Origin: an uncultured Alphaproteobacteria bacterium
Lineage (GTDB): Bacteria > Pseudomonadota > Alphaproteobacteria > Sphingomonadales > Sphingomonadaceae
NCBI GenBank assembly: GCA_903939555.1
Contig: CAJAHV010000031.1
Span: 1 to 45,138, forward strand
Direction of reading: 5' to 3'
DNA length: 45,138 bases
Shown piece after piece: positions 18,961-25,986 of this stretch. The notes below the pieces were generated by a model that worked only from the letters and a program-made list of their open reading frames with translations, made no database searches and had not been told where the DNA came from. The position numbers and the translations under genes are program-made. The first letter of the stretch is position 1. Each line of letters begins with the position of its first letter.

Positions 18961-19925
18961 GCTGACCTCACAAACAAGGCGGACGCCGGCGAGACCCGTG
19001 CCGACCAGGCGGGGGCGGTAGTGCGCACGGCGGCGCGCAATGTCGCCGACCGGGCGCGCGGATTGCCGGCGACTTCGGCATCGGATGGCCGCACCGCCCG
19101 CGCCGGACGCTCGAAACTTGGGGCGCGCGCCGTCGGCGCCAATGGCAAGTGGCGTGATCCCGACGGCCCGCTGCCCGACCTGTCGCGCAGGAAGGCCTTG
19201 ACGCGGCGATCTTCGGCGGAATGAAAGCTGACCACGGCGAGCCGGCCACCGGGCCGCAGCAGGCGCTCGGCTGCCGCCAGCCCGGCATCGAGCTGCCCGA
19301 GCTCATCGTTCACATGGATACGAAGCGCCTGGAAGCTGCGCGTCGCCGCATCCTTGCCGCCCGGCTGATGACCGAGCACCGAACGCACCAACCGCGCCAG
19401 TTCCGATGTGCGCGTCAGCGGGCGGTCGTGCACGATAGCGCGGGCGATCCGGCGTGCCCCTGGTTCATCGCCCAGCTTGAACAGCACATCGGCGATCTCC
19501 GCCTCGCTGGCGGTATTGATGAAATCGGCCGCAGTCATGCCGGCCTGACCCATGCGCATGTCGAGCGGGCCATCGGCCTGAAAAGAAAAACCGCGTTCCG
19601 GCTGGTCGATCTGCATCGACGAGACACCGATATCAAAAGCCATGGCGTCAACGCCGTCGATGCCATGGTCGGCCAGCCCGGCCTCCATTTCGGCAAAGGG
19701 GCGGTTGATCAGGATGACATCATCGGCGCTGGCCAGATCGGCGTTGAGCGCGATCGCAATGGCATCACGATCGAAGCCTATCGCCCGACCCAACCCGGCA
19801 GCGCGTGCGGCGCGCAGATAGCCGCCGGCTCCCAGCGTGGCATCGACATAGATGTCGTCCGGGCGGATCGCCAACGCCGCCAGTGTTTCGGCCAGCAGAA
19901 CGGGAATATGGGGGGCCATGGTCAC
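18957..19925 (-). CDS. rsmH: 16S rRNA m4C1402 methyltransferase RsmH
   Basis: The SAM-dependent enzyme (formerly MraW) that N4-methylates C1402 in the ribosomal decoding centre. The 322-residue protein has HIPVLLAE near the N-terminus, the SAM-binding loop YVDATLGAGGYLRAA, the DIGVSSMQID block, and FHSAEDRRVK near the C-terminus. The chosen start is GTG 19925, which overlaps the mraZ stop as GTGA and has AGGA nine bases upstream. ATG 19919, two codons later, is possible but its spacing to AGGA is poor. Confidence 0.96.
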   Translation of the reverse strand: MTMAPHIPVLLAETLAALAIRPDDIYVDATLGAGGYLRAARAAGLGRAIGFDRDAIAIALNADLASADDVILINRPFAEMEAGLADHGIDGVDAMAFDIGVSSMQIDQPERGFSFQADGPLDMRMGQAGMTAADFINTASEAEIADVLFKLGDEPGARRIARAIVHDRPLTRTSELARLVRSVLGHQPGGKDAATRSFQALRIHVNDELGQLDAGLAAAERLLRPGGRLAVVSFHSAEDRRVKAFLRDRSGSGPSGSRHLPLAPTARAPSFERPARAVRPSDAEVAGNPRARSATLRAAVRTTAPAWSARVSPASALFVRSA

Positions 19926-20410
19926 CGCGCCGGTTCCTGGAGCGGCAACCCTTTGGCCTGCATCTCCCGCAGCAGGGTGCGGCGCATGCGCGGCTCCAGG
20001 TCCGGCAGCTCTAGGAAGCGATAGGGGTTCCACATCTGGAACCACTTTCCCCCGGCAATGAACCAGACGTGGCTGGTCAGATCACCCAGATCACGAAGGC
20101 CTGCGGTAACGACGATGCGGCCGGGTTCATCGATCTTGTAGCTCAATGCGCCGCCGAACAGGCCGATGGCTCGCATCGCCCCGTCAACGCTTTCTTCGTC
20201 GACATCCTGGGCATCAAGCCGAGCCTGCAGGTCACGGTGGCGCGTATCGTCATAGGCGATAAGGCAATCGAAGCCCTTCGCCGGACCAACATAAAGGTCC
20301 GACGTGCCCGAGCGGGCCTTGATCACGTCACGGAACTCCGAAGGAATCGAAAGACGATTCTTCGTGTCGATCGCGTTCAGCGAATAGCCAGTGAAGGAAA
20401 TGTCCGTCAA
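19922..20410 (-). CDS. mraZ: transcriptional regulator MraZ
   Basis: A DNA-binding protein of 162 residues with two tandem AbrB-like swapped-hairpin domains. Each carries the family DxxxR motif: DTKNR (15-19) and DEPGR (94-98). MraZ forms ring oligomers that bind short direct repeats in front of mraZ and, in studied bacteria, repress the dcw operon. The start is TTG 20410, with AGGGG seven bases upstream; no in-frame ATG fits. It is the first gene of the cluster, about 107 bases after a predicted transcription start. A 10-bp-phased array of TGGGN boxes overlies that promoter, which supports autoregulation. Confidence 0.96.
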   Translation of the reverse strand: MTDISFTGYSLNAIDTKNRLSIPSEFRDVIKARSGTSDLYVGPAKGFDCLIAYDDTRHRDLQARLDAQDVDEESVDGAMRAIGLFGGALSYKIDEPGRIVVTAGLRDLGDLTSHVWFIAGGKWFQMWNPYRFLELPDLEPRMRRTLLREMQAKGLPLQEPAR

Positions 20411-20514
20411 CCACGCGCCCCTGCAACGAGGATGGGCGGCCTTGTCTCAAGCGTTACCGGCTACTCCCGGACCTACGCATCAACCCGACCACGCAATGGC
20501 GTTCCCGCCCCCAT

Positions 20515-20523
20515 TGTGGACAA
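20515..20523 (-). promoter_or_regulatory. DnaA-box-like site, promoter-proximal
   Basis: The minus strand reads TTGTCCACA, one base away from the consensus TTATCCACA. It directly abuts the -10 element of the candidate mraZ promoter on its downstream side. Confidence 0.4.
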
Positions 20524-20552
20524 GCTATATCATGGGATAACGTGGGTCTCAA
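20524..20552 (-). promoter_or_regulatory. candidate dcw/mraZ promoter
   Basis: On the minus strand TTGAGA (20552-20547) is followed after exactly 17 bases by TATAGC (20529-20524), close to the sigma70 consensus. Transcription would start near 20517. The candidate rpmI promoter in this window has the same TATAGC and the same spacing. Confidence 0.6.
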
Positions 20553-20587
20553 TGGTCTATCGTGGGAAAAGACCCCGATTCATGGGG
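20533..20587 (+). promoter_or_regulatory. MraZ-box array (TGGGN repeats at 10-bp period)
   Basis: TGGGA (20533), TGGGT (20543), TGGTC (20553, degenerate), TGGGA (20563) and TGGGG (20583) all start on the same 10-bp phase; only the 20573 position is missing. Known MraZ sites in E. coli are TGGGN repeats with 5-base spacers, the same geometry. Here the repeats read on the strand opposite to mraZ, and the orientation should be compared with characterised sites. They cover the promoter spacer and the -35 region, so bound MraZ would block RNA polymerase. Confidence 0.75.
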
Positions 20588-20650
20588 ACAACCATGGAAG
20601 AATGCGCCTTGAAAGCGAAATTGACCGTATCCTAAAGGGCAATTCAAGGT

Positions 20651-20659
20651 TGTGGATAA
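20651..20659 (-). promoter_or_regulatory. perfect DnaA box
   Basis: The minus strand reads TTATCCACA, the exact high-affinity DnaA box. It lies about 100 bp upstream of the candidate mraZ -35 element. Confidence 0.5.
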
Positions 20660-20695
20660 GTCTGTGGCCAACAGCCGGAAACCACCGCAACAATC

Positions 20696-20704
20696 GGTGG
20701 ACAA
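20696..20704 (-). promoter_or_regulatory. weak DnaA-box-like site
   Basis: The minus strand reads TTGTCCACC, two mismatches from TTATCCACA. It is of interest only because it lies near two better matches. Confidence 0.25.
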
Positions 20705-20749
20705 GGCGAGGCTCGGGGGGGATTATCGACGTTGTCACAAAACTGCCTT

Positions 20750-20766
20750 GCAACCCAAAGGGTTGC
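20750..20766 (-). terminator. candidate hairpin terminator of the small membrane-protein gene
   Basis: A perfect 7-bp stem, GCAACCC/GGGTTGC, closed by a 3-base loop, 16 bp after the stop of the small gene at 20783. On the minus strand it is followed by AAGGCAG and then only TTTTG, so it is a poor intrinsic terminator. It may instead be a small extragenic palindrome. Confidence 0.35.
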
Positions 20767-20782
20767 GGCAATGTGGCAGGTA

Positions 20783-21115
20783 TCAACCGCGCGTCGGACG
20801 CGCCAAGGGCGTAGCGGGTGCCGGCGCCAAGTTAGCCGGCGGGGCCGGATCGCGGCCAGGTGTCGAAAGGCCGGAACCGGGCGCCACACCCAGCACGGCG
20901 AGCGGCTCCCCGGTCGCTTCCGGAGCGCGCCCGGCAGGGCCGGGACGCAACCCGGCGGCGGCAACAAGCACAAGCAGAAAAATCGCGGCGAGCCCAGTCA
21001 GACCAACCCGGATACGCTGGTCGCTGCCGACCCGGCCAACGCTCGCATCCCGACCACCCGCAGAGGTGCCCAGATTTTCTTGCGTCTCACTGAAGCTGCG
21101 TTTCAGCAGTGACAT
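20783..21115 (-). CDS. small single-pass membrane protein of unknown function
   Basis: I do not recognise this 110-residue protein. It has a polar, basic N-terminal part (1-36, beginning MSLLKRSFSE) and one clear membrane helix (about 37-55). The C-terminal tail (56-110) is rich in Pro, Ala and Gly and is predicted to be periplasmic. ATG 21115 has GAGG four bases upstream, a tight spacing; a start 26 codons earlier lacks support and would add low-complexity sequence. It lies on the same strand as the dcw cluster, about 370 bp before mraZ, and shares the bitopic layout of FtsQ and FtsL. A role in division or the wall is only a guess from position. Confidence 0.6.
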   Translation of the reverse strand: MSLLKRSFSETQENLGTSAGGRDASVGRVGSDQRIRVGLTGLAAIFLLVLVAAAGLRPGPAGRAPEATGEPLAVLGVAPGSGLSTPGRDPAPPANLAPAPATPLARPTRG

Positions 21116-21262
21116 CGACCCTCGCTGTTCCTCGTTTCCACCGGGTTCGTTGCCCGGTTGCTGCCCACCCGATGACGGCGAAGGCCGGCACAACTCAGGA
21201 CAAAACGTGTCGCGTTAGGACGAATACATACGGCCTCGGCCGAAGAATGTCGAGCACTGTGG

Positions 21263-22246
21263 TCAATTTGCCACAGTCAGGCCTTTTTTTGCCAGCCATT
21301 CGGGATTGTAAAGGGTCGACAGATAACGCAGGCCTGAATCGCACAGGATGGTGACGATCATGTGTCCCGGCCCCATCTGCCGCGCCAGTCGCACCGCGCC
21401 GGCGACATTGATGCCCGACGACAAACCAAGGCACAGTCCTTCCTCGACGTTCAATCGTCGCACCCAATGAAACCCTTCGGCATCGGGAACGCGGAATTGA
21501 GCATCAACCGCCAGGCCATCGAGATTGGCTGTGATGCGGCTCTGGCCGATGCCTTCCGACACGCTCGAGCCCTCGGCCCGCAATTCGCCATGGGCAAAAT
21601 AATTGTACAGAGCAGCGCCCTCCGGATCCGTCAGCGCGATCGTCACATCGGGCTTTTCAGCGCGCAATCCCAAGGCAACACCCGCGAGCGTGCCCCCGGT
21701 GCCGACCGCACAAGTGAAGCCATTGATCCGGCCGCCGGTCTGTTCCCAGATTTCGGGCGCCGTCGTCTTGATATGCGCCATGCGGTTTGCGACATTGTCA
21801 AACTGGTTGGCCCAGACCGCGCCCGGCGTTTCCTCGGCGATGCGGCGCGAGGTGTGAACATAATGCGCCGGGTTCGAATAGGCAGCCGCCGGCACCAGCA
21901 CCAGTTCAGCCCCGAGCGCGCGCAGCGTGTCCTGTTTCTCCCGGCTTTGCGTTTCAGGCATCACGATAATGGTCTTGTAACCGCGGGCAGCACCGACCAC
22001 GGCAAGCCCGATACCGGTGTTGCCGGCAGTGCCTTCGACAATGAGGCCGCCAGGCAGCAACTGGCCACGGCGTTCGGCATCCTCGACAATTTCGAGTGCG
22101 GCTCGATCCTTCACGCTGCCGCCCGGGTTCAAAAACTCCGCCTTGCCCAGGATGATGCAGCCGGTGTCGGCACTCGGGCCCTTCAGCCGCAGCAGCGGCG
22201 TCTTGCCGATCAGCGCGATAATGTCAGGAGCAAAAGCGGCGGGCAT
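21263..22246 (-). CDS. cysK: cysteine synthase (O-acetylserine sulfhydrylase family)
   Basis: A PLP enzyme of 327 residues, fold type II, which makes cysteine from O-acetylserine and sulfide. The PLP lysine is K46 in NPGGSVKDRAA. The substrate loop EGTAGNTGIG and the phosphate loop GTGGTLAG are present. Paralogues in this family also include cystathionine beta-synthase-like and sulfocysteine synthases, so the exact substrate is family-level inference. ATG 22246 is preferred over an upstream start that would add 20 unmatched residues. It diverges from the lipoprotein gene across an 82-bp gap. Confidence 0.9.
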   Translation of the reverse strand: MPAAFAPDIIALIGKTPLLRLKGPSADTGCIILGKAEFLNPGGSVKDRAALEIVEDAERRGQLLPGGLIVEGTAGNTGIGLAVVGAARGYKTIIVMPETQSREKQDTLRALGAELVLVPAAAYSNPAHYVHTSRRIAEETPGAVWANQFDNVANRMAHIKTTAPEIWEQTGGRINGFTCAVGTGGTLAGVALGLRAEKPDVTIALTDPEGAALYNYFAHGELRAEGSSVSEGIGQSRITANLDGLAVDAQFRVPDAEGFHWVRRLNVEEGLCLGLSSGINVAGAVRLARQMGPGHMIVTILCDSGLRYLSTLYNPEWLAKKGLTVAN

Positions 22247-22328
22247 CGTAGGCGCATACCCCGCACCACGACCAGCGGCAAGGAAGCTCTGGTTTCCTGA
22301 CGCCAAGCCGGGCTAAAGTCGCGCTATT

Positions 22329-23855
22329 ATGGCAATCCGTGCGCAAAAGACCAAGACTGCCGGACTGGTCCTCCTCGCAGCGCCAGCGCTGCTGTTGGCC
22401 GGCTGCGGCGCCTCGCAGGAAGGCACGCAACTGGTGGTGACGGTCGTCGGCGAGCCGGGCCGCGGCCTGGCCCGGCGGCTGGAGGCGGAGGCGACCCAGC
22501 CCGGGCTGGTGGCGCGCGACGGCTCTGGCCAGGTTGTCGCCGGGCTCGCGTCCAGTTGGCGGTTCCTCGACAATGGCAGCAGCCTGATCCTGCGGCTGCG
22601 CCCGGTCAAATGGAGCGATGGCCAGCCGCTCGCGGCAAGCGATGTGGTCGCTGCATTGCGCCGCGCTGCGGCCCGGCGGGAACTGGCACTGGGCTTTGCC
22701 GGCATTGCCGGCGCGCCCCTGCCCGGACAAGCCAACCCCGGCCGGCTGAGCATTGCGGCGCCGATCTCGCGCGTCGTTGAACTGCGGCTGAGCGGCGCCT
22801 CTCCGCAAACACTCGGCTGGCTGGCCGATCCCGGCCTCGGCATCACGCGTCCCGGCCGCAAGGCGCCAACGCTGGCGGCCTATGTTGCAAGCGGGCCTGC
22901 CAACGCCCGGCTGCTGAACCGACGCAGCGACATCGCCAGCCCGGAAGCCCGGCCCGCCGTCATCCGCATCGCCACCGCCGACAGCCGCAGCGCCATTGCC
23001 GGCTTCGCTCGCGGCGAGAGCGATATCGTTTTCGGGGAAGGCCTTGCCGGACTTGGCGAAGCGCGCACGGTGGTACGCGCCGACGCGCTGCGCCTCGATC
23101 CGGCCTGGGGGCACTATGGCTATATCGCCAACAGCCGGACAGGCACGCTGGCCAACCCCGACGTACGCCGCGCACTTGCCATGGCGATAGACCGGCCCGG
23201 ATTGACAGTACGCTTCGGCATTGCGGCCATCGTCCCGGCCAATGGTCTCTTGCCCCGAGCTGCGCCGGTTATCGTCGCAGCCAGCGGCGAAACGCTCCAC
23301 GCCGGCATGACCGACTGGTTATCGCCCGATCTGGAAGCCCGCCGCGACGAAGCGCGCCGTCTACTGGCCGCAGCCGGCTATTCGGTCGCGCGGCCGCTGC
23401 GGCTGGTCGTGCTGTTGCCGCCCGGGCGGGACCATCGCAGCGTTGCCGACATCGTGGGCAATGACTGGCGCGCAATCGGGGTCGTGCTGGCCACCAGCGA
23501 ACTGCCGGCCAGCGCCATCGAAGGCCGCATTGCGCGAGGCAATTTCGACCTTGCGCTAACCGAGGCAGCCCTTTCCGAACCCGACCCCGCAGCGGCGCTC
23601 GCGCGCTGGCATTGCGGGGCCGGCCCGCACTGCAATCCCGTCGCCGACGCGCTGCTCGATGCCGCACACACGGCACCGGGGCCGGCCCGCGAGACGCTGC
23701 TGGCGCAGGCCGAAACAGAATTGCTGCGCGGGCCGCCTTTGATCCCGCTGTTCAGCGCCATCCGTTGGGCGCTGGTGGCGCGGGATGTCGACGGCTGGGT
23801 GCCCAATCGCGCTGCCAGCCATCCACTTGCCAGGTTGGCGGTGGCGCGCCGGTAA
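22329..23855 (+). CDS. orphan peptide-type ABC substrate-binding lipoprotein
   Basis: A 508-residue solute-binding protein of the SBP family 5 type, which normally binds peptides or nickel for ABC importers. The N-terminus is a lipoprotein signal ending LLLAGC, with the lipidated Cys at residue 26. Family features include the WSDGQPLAASDVVAALRR block, the LANPDVRRALAMAIDR block and the C-terminal PLIPLFSAI segment. No permease or ATPase genes are adjacent, so it may serve a transporter encoded elsewhere or have a different job. It is moderately diverged, with a very Ala/Arg-rich composition. Confidence 0.82.
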   Translation: MAIRAQKTKTAGLVLLAAPALLLAGCGASQEGTQLVVTVVGEPGRGLARRLEAEATQPGLVARDGSGQVVAGLASSWRFLDNGSSLILRLRPVKWSDGQPLAASDVVAALRRAAARRELALGFAGIAGAPLPGQANPGRLSIAAPISRVVELRLSGASPQTLGWLADPGLGITRPGRKAPTLAAYVASGPANARLLNRRSDIASPEARPAVIRIATADSRSAIAGFARGESDIVFGEGLAGLGEARTVVRADALRLDPAWGHYGYIANSRTGTLANPDVRRALAMAIDRPGLTVRFGIAAIVPANGLLPRAAPVIVAASGETLHAGMTDWLSPDLEARRDEARRLLAAAGYSVARPLRLVVLLPPGRDHRSVADIVGNDWRAIGVVLATSELPASAIEGRIARGNFDLALTEAALSEPDPAAALARWHCGAGPHCNPVADALLDAAHTAPGPARETLLAQAETELLRGPPLIPLFSAIRWALVARDVDGWVPNRAASHPLARLAVARR

Positions 23856-23914
23856 CGCCGGCCGCTGCGCTACTGGGGGTGAGCAATCGCCATTCGCGGC
23901 CTTTGATCGTCAGG

Positions 23915-24319
23915 TCAGACCGGGAAGAATTTGCGTGTGGCCAAAAAGCCGATTGTGGCGGCCGAGCCGGTAAGAAAAGTGCCCCACATCAGGTCGAGAA
24001 TGGTGACCTTCAGGCTCCAAATCCTCAGCGTTGCATAATTGGTCATGTCATAGGTCATGTAGCAAAAGAAGCCGAACAGCGCGCCCTGCACCAGCGCCGT
24101 CTGCCATTTGCCCGATGCCAGGGCCGGCTGCACCGCAAAAATCAGGATCCCGGCAATGTAGAGCAGATAAAAGACGATCGCCGGTCCAAGCCGGAAGTTT
24201 TCGGCCATCAATTCGCCAATCTCGGGCTTGTACAGCCGGGTCGACATGGTGATCAGCCAGATACTGTCGACAGCGGCGAAACCCAAGCCGGTGGCGATGA
24301 AGGCGGTGACAGATTTCAT
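23915..24319 (-). CDS. DUF2177 family membrane protein
   Basis: A 134-residue protein with four membrane helices that matches the DUF2177 pattern: DSIWL in the first helix, GALFGFFCYMTYDMTN in the third, and a final TILDLMWGT segment. The function of the family is unknown. ATG 24319 gives the usual MKS-type N-terminus; an ATG two codons earlier is also possible and no strong ribosome site decides. Its 3' end faces the lipoprotein gene, and it diverges from the acyltransferase pair. Confidence 0.8.
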   Translation of the reverse strand: MKSVTAFIATGLGFAAVDSIWLITMSTRLYKPEIGELMAENFRLGPAIVFYLLYIAGILIFAVQPALASGKWQTALVQGALFGFFCYMTYDMTNYATLRIWSLKVTILDLMWGTFLTGSAATIGFLATRKFFPV

Positions 24320-24402
24320 AATCATCCGGTCAGCATAGACGCAGCGCTGTTTCCGGGCCAATATGAAATCGCAGAAACGACGAGCGACCGGGGGAGTCGA
24401 TC

Positions 24403-25053
24403 ATGGGGGACGAATTCGCGGACCGGCCGCCGGGCTTGGTATCGCGTGCAGCGCGCGCGGCGCTGGTGGCTTTCTACCGGCAGCAAGGCTGGCGGGCGCA
24501 ATCGCACGGGCCAATCCCGCAGCGCTGCATCATCATCGCGGCGCCGCACACGTCGAACTGGGATTTTCTCAATTTCGTCGGCTTGACGCATGACCTGGGG
24601 TTCCAGGCCCATTTCATGGGCAAGAAGGAATTGTTCCGCTGGCCGATGGCCAATTTCATGCGCGAGAACGGCGGCATCCCGGTCGATCGCCGGGCAGGTG
24701 GCAATTATGTTCAGGCGATGATCGACCAGTTCGCCCGCCGCGACGTCTTTCGCCTGACCATTGCCCCCGAAGGCACGCGCAGCGCAGTGCGCAAATGGCG
24801 CACCGGTTTCTACCATATCGCCATGGGCGCCGGCATTCCGCTGGTCTGCGGGCTGATGGATTATGCCAAGAAGATCGGCGGGCTCGGCCCTGCTTTCATG
24901 CCGAGCGGCGACTATGCTGCCGACATGGGCCGGGTGGAGGAATATTATCGCTCGGTGACGCCCAAATATCCCCAGCATGCCACCGCCAGCATCGTCGCGG
25001 CGAGCGGCGGCTATCGCTATGTGCCGACCGCGATGGTCGAGGAGACCGTCTGA
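24403..25053 (+). CDS. lysophospholipid acyltransferase family protein (PlsC-like)
   Basis: A 216-residue glycerolipid acyltransferase with the catalytic HX4D motif HTSNWD (H49, D54) and the acceptor-binding motif APEGTRS (121-127). Such enzymes move an acyl chain to a lysophospholipid or related lipid at the inner membrane. It is short and lacks long membrane segments, as in the small bacterial branch of the family, whose acceptor is usually unproven. The stop codon shares one base with the start of the next gene, so the two are probably translated together. Confidence 0.88.
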   Translation: MGDEFADRPPGLVSRAARAALVAFYRQQGWRAQSHGPIPQRCIIIAAPHTSNWDFLNFVGLTHDLGFQAHFMGKKELFRWPMANFMRENGGIPVDRRAGGNYVQAMIDQFARRDVFRLTIAPEGTRSAVRKWRTGFYHIAMGAGIPLVCGLMDYAKKIGGLGPAFMPSGDYAADMGRVEEYYRSVTPKYPQHATASIVAASGGYRYVPTAMVEETV

Positions 25054-25853
25054 TGGCGCTTGTGCAACCCCTTCTCGTCAACCTCGCTGCGATCATGGTG
25101 GCGATGCTGGTCCTCTGGCAGATTTCGGTCGCCATCAAAGATGTCAGCTTCATCGATGCCGTCTGGGCCTATGGCATGGTCGGGCTGACGCTGCTGACCG
25201 CGGTGCTGATGCCGGGCAGCCCGGTCGGGCCACACAGCACGGCCCTGCTGCTGCTCACCGCCATCTGGGGGCTGCGGCTCGGCACGCATTTGCTCATCCG
25301 CTGGCGCCGGCTGGGGCGCGACCCGCGCTATGACCGTATCGTCGGCGGCACCATGAAGGCCAAGGGCTGGAGCTTTTCCAAAACCTCGCTGATCATGGTC
25401 TTTGCCATGCAGGGGCCGTTGCTGTGGACGGTGTCGCTGCCGGCGCAGGTGGGGCTGCTGTCGGACGCGGGTGGCCCCATCGGCGGGATCGGGTTGATCG
25501 GCATCGCGCTGGCGGTGATCGGCATCAGCTTCGAAAGCCTCGGCGATCTGCAGCTCGAAGCCTTTCGGCGCAACCCCGCCAGCCATGGCAAGGTCCTCGA
25601 TACAGGCTTGTGGCGCTATACCCGCCACCCCAATTACTTCGGCGATGCCTGCACCTGGTGGGGCATCTGGCTGGTGGCGATTTCGGGCGGTGCCGGGCTG
25701 TGGACGGCAGTGGGGCCGCTGTTTTTGACCTTCACTTTGGTCAAATGGAGCGGGGCAGCGTTGCTCGAAAAGGGACTGAAGAAGACGCGGCCGGAGTATG
25801 CCGAATATATTGCGAAGACGTCTTCGTTTATTCCTTGGCCGCCAAAGGGGTAG
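25053..25853 (+). CDS. DUF1295 / steroid 5-alpha-reductase-like membrane protein
   Basis: A 266-residue protein with about six membrane helices. The C-terminal YTRHPNYFGDACTWWGIW block is typical of the DUF1295 and isoprenylcysteine methyltransferase / 5-alpha-reductase superfamily, and it ends with an EYAEYIAKTSSFIPWPP tail usual for DUF1295. The substrate is unknown; a lipid or isoprenoid is likely from the family. ATG 25053 overlaps the preceding stop by one base (TGATG). Together with the PlsC-like gene it forms a two-gene lipid-type unit. Confidence 0.88.
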   Translation: MALVQPLLVNLAAIMVAMLVLWQISVAIKDVSFIDAVWAYGMVGLTLLTAVLMPGSPVGPHSTALLLLTAIWGLRLGTHLLIRWRRLGRDPRYDRIVGGTMKAKGWSFSKTSLIMVFAMQGPLLWTVSLPAQVGLLSDAGGPIGGIGLIGIALAVIGISFESLGDLQLEAFRRNPASHGKVLDTGLWRYTRHPNYFGDACTWWGIWLVAISGGAGLWTAVGPLFLTFTLVKWSGAALLEKGLKKTRPEYAEYIAKTSSFIPWPPKG

Positions 25854-25986
25854 GGTGTGGGTAAGGTCGGGGGCAACATGGTTTGACGGCAACACGCGTT
25901 GACTGCGGCGGGCCGAATGCGGCTGCGAGCAGGCCGGCAGCCGCCGTGACTTGATATCGGCAAACCGGCGGATACTGTTGGGTTCG

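Larger units (their letters stand above)
20411..20782. other. mraZ upstream control region
   Basis: A 372-bp gap without a gene. From the mraZ side it holds an untranslated leader of about 107 bases, a sigma70-like promoter, an array of MraZ boxes overlying that promoter, and a GATTC (GANTC) site at 20577-20581. Three DnaA-box-like sequences and a short hairpin behind the upstream small gene complete it. The sub-sites are listed separately. Short reading frames in this gap look like chance. Confidence 0.7.

Noticed and set aside
20515..20704. DnaA boxes as a replication origin
   Set aside because: Only one perfect box, no AT-rich unwinding region and no dnaA, hemE or parAB nearby; regulation of mraZ is the simpler reading.
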